A stretch of DNA of 50,276 nt, from contig JALGPX010000085.1 of NCBI GenBank assembly GCA_023515795.1, forward strand, positions 1 through 50,276. The letters run 5' to 3'. A program made the position numbers and the translations under genes. The stretch is from Amoeboaphelidium occidentale (Eukaryota; Aphelidiomycota; Aphelidea). The notes beneath the pieces were generated by a model that was given only the letters and a program-made list of their open reading frames with translations, had not been told where the DNA came from and did no database searches. How positions within the stretch are numbered: position 1 is the first letter of the stretch; the number at the start of each line of letters is the position of its first letter. Shown here one piece after another: positions 31,125-40,654 of the stretch.

Positions 31125-32151
31125 ATGGCCAGAAAAGCAGCCCAAAGGTACCTTCAATTATTTGTTATGTTGTTGTAACCCTAACCCTAATTTTTGTAGG
31201 ATTTCATATGCTGAGGCTCCAATTGTGGATTCTGACGATGATTTTGTTGACTATCAACCAGCGCCAACGTCAAGCAAACGTGCCACAGCAAGTTCATCTT
31301 CACAGAATAAGAAGCAGCCGGTAGCCGCGAAGACTGGAGAATCTTCACAGGAAACTTCTTCCTCCTCAGCTGCTGCGACAGTTGCTGTTACCGAAGCGGA
31401 GAAAATTGTTGAAGAAAAGACTGAAGAAGTTACAGATGCTGCTGCGCCAGTTGCATCGAAAGAAGAAGATAAGGAAAATGAAAAGGAAGAACCGCCTGCT
31501 GAAGTTGAAACTGCCACAGCTGCAAAGAAACGAGGCAGAGGTGCGGGAAAAGCTGCGAAACAACAACAACAACAGCAAAACGATGACGACAACAAGGACG
31601 ATGAATCGGCGTTTGAAGATAGCGAAGAATCTGAGTTTGATGCAGCTGATGGAGGCGGTGGTGCGAGTAGTGAAGAAGAAGATTCCGACTCAGACGCGTC
31701 TGCTGCTTTCTCTGAGGAAGACTCGCCTCCTAAAAAGAAGGGCAGAGGCAAAGCTGCAACAACAAGTGCAAAGAAGAGTTCTGGTGGTTCTGCTAAGGCG
31801 GCTACTAAAAAAGGTCCTGCTGCAAAGAAGGCTGTTGCTGCTGCTCCGAAAAAAGCCCCAGCCAAGAAGACTGCTGCTGCTGCTGCTTCAAAATCAACTG
31901 TCAGCGCAACATCCAAACCATCAAGTCTTTTAAAACCATCTGTCCCAGCCAAAAGGAAATCTGTTTCATCTATTAAAACAAGTGGTAGTGGTCTTTCTGG
32001 CTCCAGTTTATTACAAAACAGAAGAGCTAGCGCTGGTGGTAGTAAACATCGATTGAAACCACTAGGTGCTGGTGGTGTTTCTGATCAGGTTGGTTTCGCT
32101 GGACGAAGAGTATCAGGATTAGTTAAACCATCTAACCAAAAAGACGAATGA
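31125..32151 (+). CDS. RAD51AP1-like nuclear protein
   Basis: Two exons, 31125-31147 and 31200-32151, with a 52-bp intron, giving 324 residues. The start was found by splicing: MARKAAQR joins in frame to ISYAEAPIVDSDDDFVDY. That N-terminus resembles the RAD51AP1 opening (Arg/Lys, then 'YS..DSDDDF'). The C-terminal GFAGRRVSGLVKP recalls the RAD51-binding motif of RAD51AP1. Between them lie acidic Glu/Asp tracts and a Lys/Ala/Pro-rich, histone H1-like DNA-binding stretch. RAD51AP1 stimulates RAD51 strand exchange. Both ends are short matches made by eye; an unrelated chromatin protein is the alternative. Confidence 0.6.
31176..31190 (+). repeat. Telomere-like TAACCC repeat inside an intron
   Basis: TAACCCTAACCCTAA, two and a half units of the complement of TTAGGG, lies nine bases before the acceptor of the RAD51AP1-like gene's intron. 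It also provides two CTAAC branch-point matches. Confidence 0.7.
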
Positions 32152-32204
32152 ATGAAATCAAATTTATTCTCATTGTATTTGTTTCGAACTCAAATATGTT
32201 CTCC

Positions 32205-33476
32205 TTATGGGAACACACATGAACCTCTACCATCAGCAAATCTGCAGACGGTCCCTATAGAAAAATGTAAAATAAAATGGTCATCAACATCCAGAGGTTA
32301 CCTCTTGGACAAGGCAGGAAGTACCAAATACCATTGCTACATTGTTCTAAGCCTGATAGATCCTTGCATCTGGACTGACCACTGCTGCAAGATCCTCCGG
32401 TTGGTGAAGGGCGTGGAGGGAATGTTGATTCTGAGTTGGAAACACATGCGGCGAAACCACTTCTGATCGTGCAGAAAGTTCCCGGTGGGCAAGGTTGTGT
32501 GAAAAAGACATTGTTTGAGCATTGTGCAAACCTTCCTGAGTCGACGCAGTATGATTCTAAACAATAATTTAGATGATATGACAGGTTCTCTTACCATTAT
32601 CAACACAAGATGTTGGGATAGGACTGGCAGATGAAGTTCTTGTTGAAGTGGAGGATGTTGTTCTTGTGGAACTTGAAGAGGATGTTGTTCTTGTTGAGGT
32701 TGAAGATGTTCTTGTGGATGAAGAAGAGGTTGAAGTTGTTCTGGTTGATGAAGAAGTTGAGGATGTTGTCGTGCTAGAACTTGATGTTGAAGTAGCTGGT
32801 GGTGCACCATCATTTGTAATGGTGATAGTTCTTGCATTATTGTAAAAGCTAACACCATCATCATCGCTTTGAGAAACACCAAATTCAGGAATGAATGGAT
32901 AACCTCCCTGGTTCAATACAACCATCTCCTTGCCAGCAAAGGTTCTTGCATTAGAGTTTGAAGTGATTCTTACATCTGCACAGTTCATGTAGTACTCACG
33001 ATTACCAATTGCATTAACCCATGACCATGCTAAAGTACAGTTGTTACAAGGAGGTAGATTAGCTGGAAGTTGGACGGGGAATGTCAAACCAGTTGCTAGG
33101 AAAGTTAGATGCCATTAGATCTCGATAAGATCTTACATATGAAACAACCGTACAAGACTGTATACAAAGACACAAAGTCCCTGTCGTTGTAGCTGATACT
33201 TACTTGACAGTGACCACCACCATGGAATGTGGAACCAAGCATCTGAACATTGAAAGTTGTACCAGCTTGAAGTGTTTGAACCACGGGACCCTTTTGGTAT
33301 CTCATACAGGGGAATTCAGAGCCATCTTCAGCCAAAGGTGCCATAATATCGTAGTCGATCTGAGAGATCGGGACGAAGGGATTGTACTGGGAACGTCTTG
33401 GAGCAGGATTTCGCATTTCCATGTGAGCTAGAGCAGACCGGATGGTGGCAATTAAAGTTAAGCCATGGAACATCAT
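32205..33476 (-). CDS. Secreted AA11-type lytic polysaccharide monooxygenase with CBM19-like tail
   Basis: Four exons: 33476-33137, 33095-32595, 32556-32302 and 32254-32205, with introns of 41, 38 and 47 bp, giving 381 residues. The signal peptide (to Ala17) leaves a mature N-terminal His, HMEMRNPAPRRS, as copper LPMOs need. The second copper His is in STFHGGGHCQ, and the conserved WVNAIGNREYYMNCADV holds the axial Tyr. After the ~190-residue catalytic domain comes a Ser/Thr-rich, probably O-glycosylated linker. Two Cys-rich modules follow: YCVDSGRFAQC...CPPGTFC and RCKDLSGLEQC...CPRGTVC, resembling chitin-binding CBM19. The likely role is oxidative cleavage of chitin, as a saprotroph's enzyme or for wall remodelling. 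The last module needs the fourth 50-nt exon. Confidence 0.88.
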
Positions 33477-33627
33477 TTTAGGTTAAGAAATTATGTGACA
33501 TGGCGTGCTCTTTTTATTCTGATCAATATTGCATGCACGCATTGTATCAAACAACAACATCTTGATACAAACATCATGACGTTTGAATAATTCTAAAGAT
33601 CTTCATAACATGCTTTAATCGAGTTTA

Positions 33628-33915
33628 TTGCGCAGAGCTCCAGCTCAAGCGCCCACATCCTGCGAGCTGGAGTGCGAATGCGCTTTCTTAAAGACAATAT
33701 ATCTAGCTCGCTCAGAACCCAGCGAGTTATGCTCATTTTGTTCACATGAGTTGAAACAGACAAAGTTTTGGGCGGTTAAAATCTGCAATTCAGATTGCTT
33801 AACTGTTTGGAACAGGGACATTAACGCTGCACGAAATATCAGACACGTATTTTTGGATTTGAATGCAAATGAAGGTAAAAGATCATTTGTGTTCTCCAGG
33901 AAGAATCGTGCATGA
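33628..33915 (+). pseudogene. Fanzor/TnpB-like nuclease, C-terminal relic
   Basis: The frame encodes a zinc-ribbon and last RuvC piece typical of Fanzor (eukaryotic TnpB) proteins: CSFC, ~28 residues, then CNSDCLTVWNRDINAARNI, where the Asp of WNRD is a RuvC catalytic residue. The tail IRHVFLDLNANEGKRSFVF also fits Fanzor1 proteins of early-diverging fungi. Only ~75 residues look homologous (from about 33690); the first ~25 residues of the frame do not. Fanzors are RNA-guided DNA nucleases carried by eukaryotic transposons. The rest of the protein, and any guide-RNA gene, are absent nearby, so this is a 3' fragment left by deletion of a transposon copy. It might be expressed as a small zinc-ribbon protein, but I see no evidence for that. 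Confidence 0.75.
33638..33672. repeat. 9-bp inverted repeat (hairpin) at the relic's left edge
   Basis: CTCCAGCTC (33638-33646) and GAGCTGGAG (33664-33672) are perfect inverted copies with a 17-nt loop. They sit just where homology to Fanzor begins and may mark the break point. Confidence 0.5.
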
Positions 33916-34113
33916 TGTTTCGTCAGCTAACTGCAAAATTTAATTGGTGGTTAAAGACAGGTGATTATGCTCGCATATTTACTTGTACAGTCTCCACCAG
34001 CGTAGCCGAGAAATCGTGCGATTCGAGTAACGCTCTTCTTAGTAAGATTTAGATTTTATTTGAACTAATCCTGTAGCGAAGGGCCAGTTATTTTGTATCG
34101 CTTATGCGTCTCT

Positions 34114-35220
34114 TTAAGGAAGCATCGCGACTCTGCCTTCAGACAATGCAATCCAGTCGATCTTGTTCAAACCGACTTTTATACCACCAATGTTGATAGT
34201 CTGATCAGTTGTGAATGGACAGTCGAAACTGAAGGGAGTGTCTATACGCGGAATATCAATTCTTATTTCATTTGTAATCTTGAGTTTTGGAGAGACACCC
34301 ATGTTAACTTCCAATTGTTTCTTTGGTGCCTTTTTACCTCTTGCGATTGTACAACTGTCTATAAGATCCTGTGGTAACTTCTTCTCAGGATCATTGGCAA
34401 AATCGTATTTGATGTCAACAGGAACCGTCAGGAATACTGAATCCTGCTTTGGCAAAGTCAAGAAATCAATGGAGGCATCACCAACTTTGTAGTTTGGAAC
34501 CAATGGATTGTATGCACTAACACCAATTGGTTCGAATGAAAGATCCATTTTGTTAGGGTTATCAATTCTGACTCTAACAGTCAACTGTAAAGAGAATGAA
34601 GGAGCACGAACGCCAGGTTGTCCCAAATCAACTTTGATTTTACCAGCATCTTCTTGCTTAGGAGGATCAACACCAAGAATCTGAACTGAAGGAACACCAA
34701 CCCAGTAAACGAAATAAATAATCAGAGCAACAATGACCACGATCAAAATCAACAGACAAATGCAAATACTGCACCAGAACATTGGACCTCTAGCAGAACT
34801 GGTTTTGAAGAATTGCCTGAAGTAATCCAAAACAGAACCTTTTGGAGAATCGTCCTCTGGCGTGTCAGGAATTTCTGATCTAATCTTTGGAACTGAACCA
34901 ACCATTTCAGATGCGCCATATGAGGCGTAAGACACTTGTGATGTAACACTTCTTGGTGATCTGACAGCATCAAAGTTGTTAAGTGTTTCATCAGACATTT
35001 TCCTGTTGTAGCTTCTTGGGTCTTTTGGTGGAACTAATGGCACACTACGAAGGGCATCTGATGAACGTCTCTTGCCTGAGCTTGAAGGCAATCTCATTGA
35101 ATCTCTTGGTGATCCTGCTGCTTGAGCTGCTGGACGCGGTGATCTAACAACTGGAGCCTGGTTAACACCATCAGATAATATATCGTTTGATCTCTTCTTA
35201 ACAACTACTCTGTTAGGCAT
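34114..35220 (-). CDS. LEA2-like (late embryogenesis abundant type 2) membrane protein
   Basis: An intron-free protein of 368 residues. The first ~145 are cytosolic, basic and Ser/Pro-rich, with several SPR sites (e.g. VVRSPRP) that could be kinase targets. A single strong membrane helix follows (CSICICLLILIVVIVALIIYF). The exterior part begins VGVPSVQILGVDPP and has the LEA2/WHy beta-sandwich feel: SFSLQLTVRVRIDNPNKMDLSFEPIGVSAYNP, with the 'NPN' and later LTVPVDIKY strands. LEA2 proteins in fungi are tonoplast, plasma- or spore-membrane proteins of poorly known function. A second LEA2-like gene lies at 48.6 kb. Confidence 0.8.
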   Translation of the reverse strand: MPNRVVVKKRSNDILSDGVNQAPVVRSPRPAAQAAGSPRDSMRLPSSSGKRRSSDALRSVPLVPPKDPRSYNRKMSDETLNNFDAVRSPRSVTSQVSYASYGASEMVGSVPKIRSEIPDTPEDDSPKGSVLDYFRQFFKTSSARGPMFWCSICICLLILIVVIVALIIYFVYWVGVPSVQILGVDPPKQEDAGKIKVDLGQPGVRAPSFSLQLTVRVRIDNPNKMDLSFEPIGVSAYNPLVPNYKVGDASIDFLTLPKQDSVFLTVPVDIKYDFANDPEKKLPQDLIDSCTIARGKKAPKKQLEVNMGVSPKLKITNEIRIDIPRIDTPFSFDCPFTTDQTINIGGIKVGLNKIDWIALSEGRVAMLP

Positions 35221-35442
35221 TGTTTTGAGAATAAGATACTAATAACTGCTGGACATGTTTATCTTGCATCAATTAGCAACAGTTGATGGATCAGATTGGG
35301 TGCCTCACATAGTAACGAAATTCATCAGGGCCATGCAGCAGTAGTCAATTTGGAGTCAAAGTATGATATCCCGAAGGATCTGAAACGATAATTAAAGCAC
35401 TACATAAACTATCGCTTTCTTTCAAGTTCTGATCCCAAGAAG

Positions 35443-36261
35443 ATGCCCGCAAAATACATAATTAACTACTCCAGATACAAAGCTCAACGCGTGCACAACA
35501 TCATCAAAGATCAAATTAATGGAGCCCTGGTGCGCCCGCCTGTTTGGCTACCTGTGGTGTCTGCATTGCCTCCACTTTCGCGTCCTGTGAGTATTCCAAC
35601 TCAAGATCCTACCATGCACAAAACTGCACCAACATATGAGCTAGCCGAAGAATACTGCTCAAAGCTTCAGTCGAGCAAATGGATAAAGTTGAATAAGAAG
35701 CGGAACGCGCGTTGGCGTCAAGCTGTCAAAGAAGCAATGCGCATAATGCCAATACCAACAGATATCGTATTTCCTGAAGACAAACTACGGGAGAGGTTCA
35801 GGAAGGAGTATCCATTGGAGAAACTGAGACCTATCGTAATGAAGGATGATTTCGCGCAGAAAGAGGCTGCTCAAGGTATTAGCGCAAAGAACCCTTCAAT
35901 TCAGAACGAAGAACAATTTGTGGAGCTCCAACAGAGACTTATCAACGAAGGCGTTTCTATGGAGGAGTCATTCGAGAAGGCCAAGACTTTGTTTGAAGAT
36001 ACGCTTAAGAAGGAGGCTGCTGCAAAGTTGATTGCTGAGAGAGCTGCTTCATACGGTGCTACGAAGATGGTCTTGTTTGAAGAAGAGATTAAAGATAGTG
36101 GCAATCTAGTGCCTAAAGAGGTTGTTAAAGATGCATCAGTTTCCGCTGCTAATTCTTGGTTGGATGCAGAGCAAAAAGCAGCAGAAATCGCTTACGAAAA
36201 GCTAAGACAGATTGCATTGTTAAGGAGGGAGAAGCAAATTGCATCGCAAAGCACTGAATAA
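35443..36261 (+). CDS. RSM25: Mitochondrial small ribosomal subunit protein mS23 (Rsm25-like)
   Basis: An intron-free protein of 272 residues. The N-terminus KAQRVHNIIKDQINGALVRPPVWLPVVSALPPLSRP matches the mS23 pattern of an early basic helix followed by 'PPVW..V....PP...R'. The motif FPEDKLRERFRKEYPLEKLRPIV corresponds to the fungal Rsm25 'FPED.LR..FY.DHP.E..RPRV' block. The C-terminal half is a charged helical extension. It is part of the mitoribosome small subunit. The next gene starts 41 bp after its stop on the same strand. Confidence 0.75.
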   Translation: MPAKYIINYSRYKAQRVHNIIKDQINGALVRPPVWLPVVSALPPLSRPVSIPTQDPTMHKTAPTYELAEEYCSKLQSSKWIKLNKKRNARWRQAVKEAMRIMPIPTDIVFPEDKLRERFRKEYPLEKLRPIVMKDDFAQKEAAQGISAKNPSIQNEEQFVELQQRLINEGVSMEESFEKAKTLFEDTLKKEAAAKLIAERAASYGATKMVLFEEEIKDSGNLVPKEVVKDASVSAANSWLDAEQKAAEIAYEKLRQIALLRREKQIASQSTE

Positions 36262-36302
36262 ATCTCGAGTTAAGTTGCATTTCTATTCGTTCAAACTCAA
36301 GG

Positions 36303-36735
36303 ATGAAACGTCTCTTCGTGGCAAATACCGTCGTCGAGGGATTAGCATCATTAACGGTTGCGGTGAACCCGACCATAATTTTTCCAAGTAAGTATCATCA
36401 TGTTATGAATTTATCGTGTAGATCTAAGTGGCATTGGTTTCACTGTAGCATACTGTTGGGCACTTGCAATAGCTTGCATCTCAATCGTGACAGCTTTCGC
36501 GGCATACAACGGAAGCAAATCTATTGAAGTTCTCTTGCTTATTACCCTTTACCACATTGGCTTTATGTTACTTGGTATCACGCTTCATTCAAATGGTTTT
36601 AAGCTGGTCGGACCACTCATAGCTTCAGAGGATGCCAACCTTTTCGGGTTGCTTCTTGTTCATGGAGCTTTCGGAATAGCATGCATTCGACAATTGTTTC
36701 AGGGGAATACAACAAAGTCGAAGGAAAAGCAATGA
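36303..36735 (+). CDS. Small four-helix membrane protein, unrecognised
   Basis: Two exons, 36303-36387 and 36422-36735, with a 34-bp intron, giving 132 residues. Four hydrophobic segments are seen: near the N-terminus (ANTVVEGLASLTVAVNP), then GFTVAYCWALAIACISIV, VLLLITLYHIGFMLLGITL and FGLLLVHGAFGIACIRQLF. Loops are short and the C-terminus is basic (TTKSKEKQ). The layout resembles small four-helix DUF families found in bacteria and fungi, but I do not recognise one. Function unknown. It converges on the CLIP-170-like gene, with 44 bp between stops. Confidence 0.75.
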
Positions 36736-36779
36736 GACACTTTTACACCCTTCTAATGAAGTTCTATTAGAAACTCTAT

Positions 36780-39755
36780 CTAAAAAGTCTCTTCAGCAAC
36801 TGGACATTCGTCTGTAGGATGTTCAGAAGACTCGCAATGAGCGCATTTAGTGTGTCCTTGCTCAATTCCTATCGAGATTTGTGAGCTGTACATGACTTTG
36901 AGTCGAGATATTTCTTCTGTCAACATATTCTTTTCCTCCACCACTTCCTCCCATGCCATGAGCCATTGGTCTTTCTCTTTAACAAGCTGAGCGACATGCA
37001 AGTCATTCTCTTCCGTAGCTTGTTTTTGTTGTTCCAGGAGTCGTTCAAGCATTCCGACACGTTCTTTTAAGAGTTTGTGTTCTGCACTAAATACCATGCT
37101 TTCGGTTTTTGTGGAGTTTCTTCGCAGTCTGGCACTATCCTTTTCTTCTGCATTGGCGATGGTTGGTTGCTTTTGTAGACAGTCAGCGAGCTCTTTGAAT
37201 CTGTTCTTCCATATTTCAACAGCTTCAGCCAAAGAATCTAATTCTTCACCAGCAACAACGCTGGTGTTTAGTTTGTCTTTTAGACTTGCGTTTTCGGTAC
37301 TTAATACTGCAACGGAATCCTTGGTTTGAGATAACTCGGTCTGAAGTTCATTTGATTTGTCCAGAAGTGCTGCATTCTGTTGAAGACTCTCCGACAGCTT
37401 CTCTTCAAGTTCATTCATAAAAGTCTNNNNNNNNNNNNNNNNNNNNNCTTGGTTTGAGATAACTCGGTCTGAAGTTCGTTTGATTTGTCCAGAAGTGCTG
37501 CATTCTGTTGAAGACTCTCCGACAGCTTCTCTTCAAGTTCATTCATAAAAGTCTCAAGTTTGGCTTTGTCTTTTGTAACAGTCTGTGTCTGATTTAAAGA
37601 GTCTTCCAATTTCTTTTGTAACGATTCGAAATCATTTGCCTTTTGAGTATCGGATAACTTCAACTCTTCAATCATACCGCTGAGCTTCTTATTCCCGTCT
37701 TGCAAATCTTTCAAGTTCCTTGTGAGTTCTTCATTGATATCAAATAGCGAGTTTCTTTCCTTTTCAAGATCTGATAAAGAGCCTTCAATTTCCCGCTTTT
37801 TTACAAGTTCCCTCTTCAACCGTTCAACTTCTTGTTGAGAATTTGCCAGCTTGGTAGAAGTCTCAAAATCTTTTTCTTCTAACTGCGTTCTACTTTTACG
37901 AATCTCGTCTGCGTCTTTCTGCAGCTCAGAAATCCGCGAAAGGAGTTCAGGAATTTCCTTTACTTTGTCATTTGCATTTTGTTGAGCCAATTTAATTTGT
38001 TCAAGCTCTGCTTTCAGATTTTCATGTTCTTTGCGAAGAATTTCATAGCTATCTTTCATATCACTGGCCTGTGCCGCATGAATCTTCATATGCTCCATTT
38101 CATGCAATATTCTTTCATTCTCGATGAATGACTCTGTGAATTTTGCAGACAATTCCTTAAGCGACTGAAGCTCACCTCTAAGAGCATCTCTGTCAGAAGA
38201 TAATTCTTTGATTTCATTCTCTTTATGATTCTTCAATTGTTCCAATTCTGTAATAAGCCTTGCGTTTTCTTCTTTGAATTGATCTCGAGCTCGTTCTAAG
38301 CTTTTAAAATCCTCGTCTGATATCAATGGCTCCGCTGCAGGAACAANCGATGAATGACTCTGTGAATTTTGCAGACAATTCCTTAAGCGACTGAAGCTCA
38401 CCTCTAAGAGCATCTCTGTCAGAAGATAATTCTTTAATTTCTTCATCTTTAAGATTCTTCAACTGTTCCAATTCTGTAATAAGCCTTGCGTTTTGTTCTT
38501 TGAATTGATCTCGAGCTCGTTCTAAGCTTTTAAAATCCTCGTCTGATATCAATGGCTCCGCTGCAGGAACAACAGACACTTTTTGTTCAATTTCTGTCTT
38601 CAGGGACTCATTCTCTTTGGCTAAACGTTCTCGTTCTGCGACGAGTTCATGAACTTGTAATTGGAGACCATCAACTGTTTTACTCATTGACTCTCGTTCC
38701 TTCAGAACAGTCTCAACATCCGAAGCCATTTCTTCTACTTTACTCTCAACATTCTTCAGAGCTTCGACTTCATTTTGCAATCGTTCACAACGCTTTTTTA
38801 ACTCATCGCGTTCTTTGGCAGCATCAGAATCAACATTACCATTTTGTGTTCTTTCAGACTTTAATTGCTCATTAAGTGCTGTGTACTTGGTCTTCAATGC
38901 ATCGTACTTGGCTGTTAAATGAGATAATTCCAGTTTTAAAAGATGCGTTTGCGAGTGATACACATCAAGCGATGCCTTCAGTTGTTCTTGGCCCTTTGTC
39001 GCGAACAATGATTTCCCTTCCGTTAAAGAACGTTGAGATAATGAGAAAGATGGCGTTAAACTTGAGACAGAAGTTCTCGGAGGTTCTGGAGTATTCGGTG
39101 ATGGATTCTGTGATCCTTCAATTCTGCCATATACACTTGCAGGCCTCTGAGACGATGAATCACTGCTACTCACAGGAGATGTGATCTTTGCTGAGAACAA
39201 TGCAGTAGGAGTCTCCTTCTCCGGCTTTAATTTATCCTCCGACACAGATTCTTTCAAAGCAGACCCATTTGCCTTTGGTAACTTTGGGGATCGATGATCA
39301 GAGCTCTGATTATTCAATGAAGGAATCCTTGAACCAGTTTTAGTATTACCAGATAAAGACCTTCTCATACCATTAGAAGCAGTATTCAACTTATCGCCAG
39401 ATACGCTCCTCTTGAATGAAGGTATCAAAGATTCCTTAGAGGTTGGTGGCGTAATCTTCCGCTTAACATCTGAACCACCACCACCCCCAGCAGCTAAAGC
39501 TGTACCTTTAACAGGCTGAACATTCTCTGCCTTAATAAATATCCCCTGACCTGGTGCACAATGAAAGTAACGGAAACCACCAACACTGCCATCATTCTTT
39601 CCTGAACCTTCCTTATCAAGTTCTACTCCAGCCCACGTTCCCTCTTTAAATCTCGTCTTTCCATGATATCGTAAAACCCCACTCAGTTGCATTGAAGGTA
39701 TATCAACCCTGCTGCCGATTTCCAATTTTCCCTTCTTAGTCGCTGTCGTGCTCAT
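36780..39755 (-). CDS. CLIP-170-like microtubule plus-end protein (assembly disturbed)
   Basis: The start ATG is at 39755 (MSTTATKKGKLEIGSRV). A CAP-Gly domain (~residues 10-80) has GKNDGSVGGFRYFHC and GIFIKAENVQPV. A Ser/Pro-rich basic linker, a long coiled coil (from ~280) and a C-terminal CCHC-type zinc knuckle (CAHCESSEHPTDECP) complete the CLIP-170/Bik1/Tip1 layout. Such proteins track growing microtubule ends through CAP-Gly and bind dynein or dynactin partners through the zinc knuckle. As assembled, the frame shifts at two gaps (37427-37447 and 38347), each flanked by a direct repeat. Collapsing the repeats (128 and 226 bp) gives one open frame of 873 residues, so the gene itself is probably intact. 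Confidence 0.9.
37320..37554. repeat. 107-bp direct repeat around a 21-N assembly gap
   Basis: Bases 37320-37426 and 37448-37554 are identical but for one substitution (A37350 versus G37478). The 21 Ns lie exactly between them. This is the mark of two contig ends that overlap but were not merged. Confidence 0.9.
38122..38572. repeat. 225-bp direct repeat around a single N
   Basis: Bases 38122-38346 and 38348-38572 match without indels, with about seven substitutions, most clustered in the middle. The single N at 38347 lies exactly between. An unmerged contig overlap between haplotypes is likely; a true in-frame duplication of 75 codons is the alternative. Confidence 0.85.
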
Positions 39756-39922
39756 TCTCGAAAGCGATCCAGACTCCAACACGCACCGGTGATTCGATCA
39801 CAATTAGAAATTAAATGACGGAGCTAAGATGATGGCTTCTCTTAAGGGGCAGATGTATCTCGTGTACACCCAACCAACCAACACTAAAGATCATTTGGTT
39901 CTTTATTAACAATCAGAGAGAT

Positions 39923-40654
39923 CTAAGCTGCCACTTCATTACCAGGAGCCTTTGCATCATTCTTCAATTGTAAAATAATTTGTTTCAATCTGGAAGTATC
40001 CTTCTTTTCTTCCTTCTTCTCCTTCTTATCAGCTGCAGCATTCGATGATGCATCCTTCTTTGATGAAACAACTGAAGCAACGGATGATGTCGCAGGGGCA
40101 GATGTCAAGTCAATCTGTGCAGCAACTCTTTCCCAGACACTTCCACTTGTCGAACCACCAGCGCCAGCAGCAGCAGCAGCAGCAGCAGATTCAGACTCAC
40201 GATTTAGTTTCAAATTCTTCTTCTTCTTTTCAGTGTATTCCTTAAAGAAGTTCTCCAAATCAGTTTTAGCTTTTGAAAGGATTTCCTGATGCTTCTGCTT
40301 CTCTGCAGCGTCCTTCTTTTCGATTTCCTGATCCCTTTGGAGTCTCCATTTTGCGGTTGCTTCAGAATCTTGCTGAGGGGCAGCTGCAGTAGCGGAAGAC
40401 GGAGTCGATGTCGTAACAAAAGATGCAGAGGAAGGCTTCTGGATAGCTTCAGCGAAAAGCTGCTGTTCCTGCTGGAAGTTTTGGGATGGTTCTTCAGCTG
40501 ATTCAATTACAACAGATTCTCCCAATTCCTGTGCCATTTGTGCCTCTCTCGACAAAAAGTCAGAAACTGCATCTTCGACTGGAGCATCTGATGAGGCTAA
40601 TCCAGGCATTTGAGCGGAAGTTGGAGTTCCTGTAAAGTCTTCAAACTCGTCCAT
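39923..40654 (-). CDS. CLC1: Clathrin light chain
   Basis: A single exon of 243 residues from MDEFEDFTG (the first ATG in frame). An acidic N-terminus (DAPVEDAVSDFLSREAQ) is followed by a Pro/Ser/Gln-rich stretch and the heavy-chain-binding helix WRLQRDQEIEKKDAAEKQK...LENFFKEYTEKKKKN. A poly-Ala run coded by a GCA repeat (plus-strand CAG repeat near 40166-40187) and a Lys-rich C-terminus follow. Clathrin light chains regulate coat assembly and link coats to actin. It sits 103 bp after PRP22 on the same strand. Other clathrin-linked genes in the window are AP-1 gamma and RVS167. Confidence 0.93.
   Translation of the reverse strand: MDEFEDFTGTPTSAQMPGLASSDAPVEDAVSDFLSREAQMAQELGESVVIESAEEPSQNFQQEQQLFAEAIQKPSSASFVTTSTPSSATAAAPQQDSEATAKWRLQRDQEIEKKDAAEKQKHQEILSKAKTDLENFFKEYTEKKKKNLKLNRESESAAAAAAAGAGGSTSGSVWERVAAQIDLTSAPATSSVASVVSSKKDASSNAAADKKEKKEEKKDTSRLKQIILQLKNDAKAPGNEVAA

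Larger units (their letters stand above)
33477..34113. other. Gene-poor spacer carrying a mobile-element relic
   Basis: This 637-bp stretch separates two minus-strand genes. Apart from the Fanzor-like fragment and a hairpin at its edge, I see no gene. The right part holds a minus-strand AATAAA (34060-34055) that would serve the LEA2-like gene. Confidence 0.6.

Noticed and set aside
31063-31199. Start of the RAD51AP1-like protein in the frame opening at 31063
   Set aside because: That frame begins without ATG and translates the intron with its TAACCC repeat. The ATG at 31125 with a GT-AG intron gives a better N-terminus.
31254-31952. Long minus-strand frame of 232 residues rich in Ser, Ala and Phe
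   Set aside because: It is a shadow of the Glu/Lys/Ala-rich coding tract on the plus strand and has no domain features.
40166-40190. CAG-type run as a possible repeat-array element
   Set aside because: It is a simple microsatellite coding for poly-Ala in clathrin light chain; no spacers or array.
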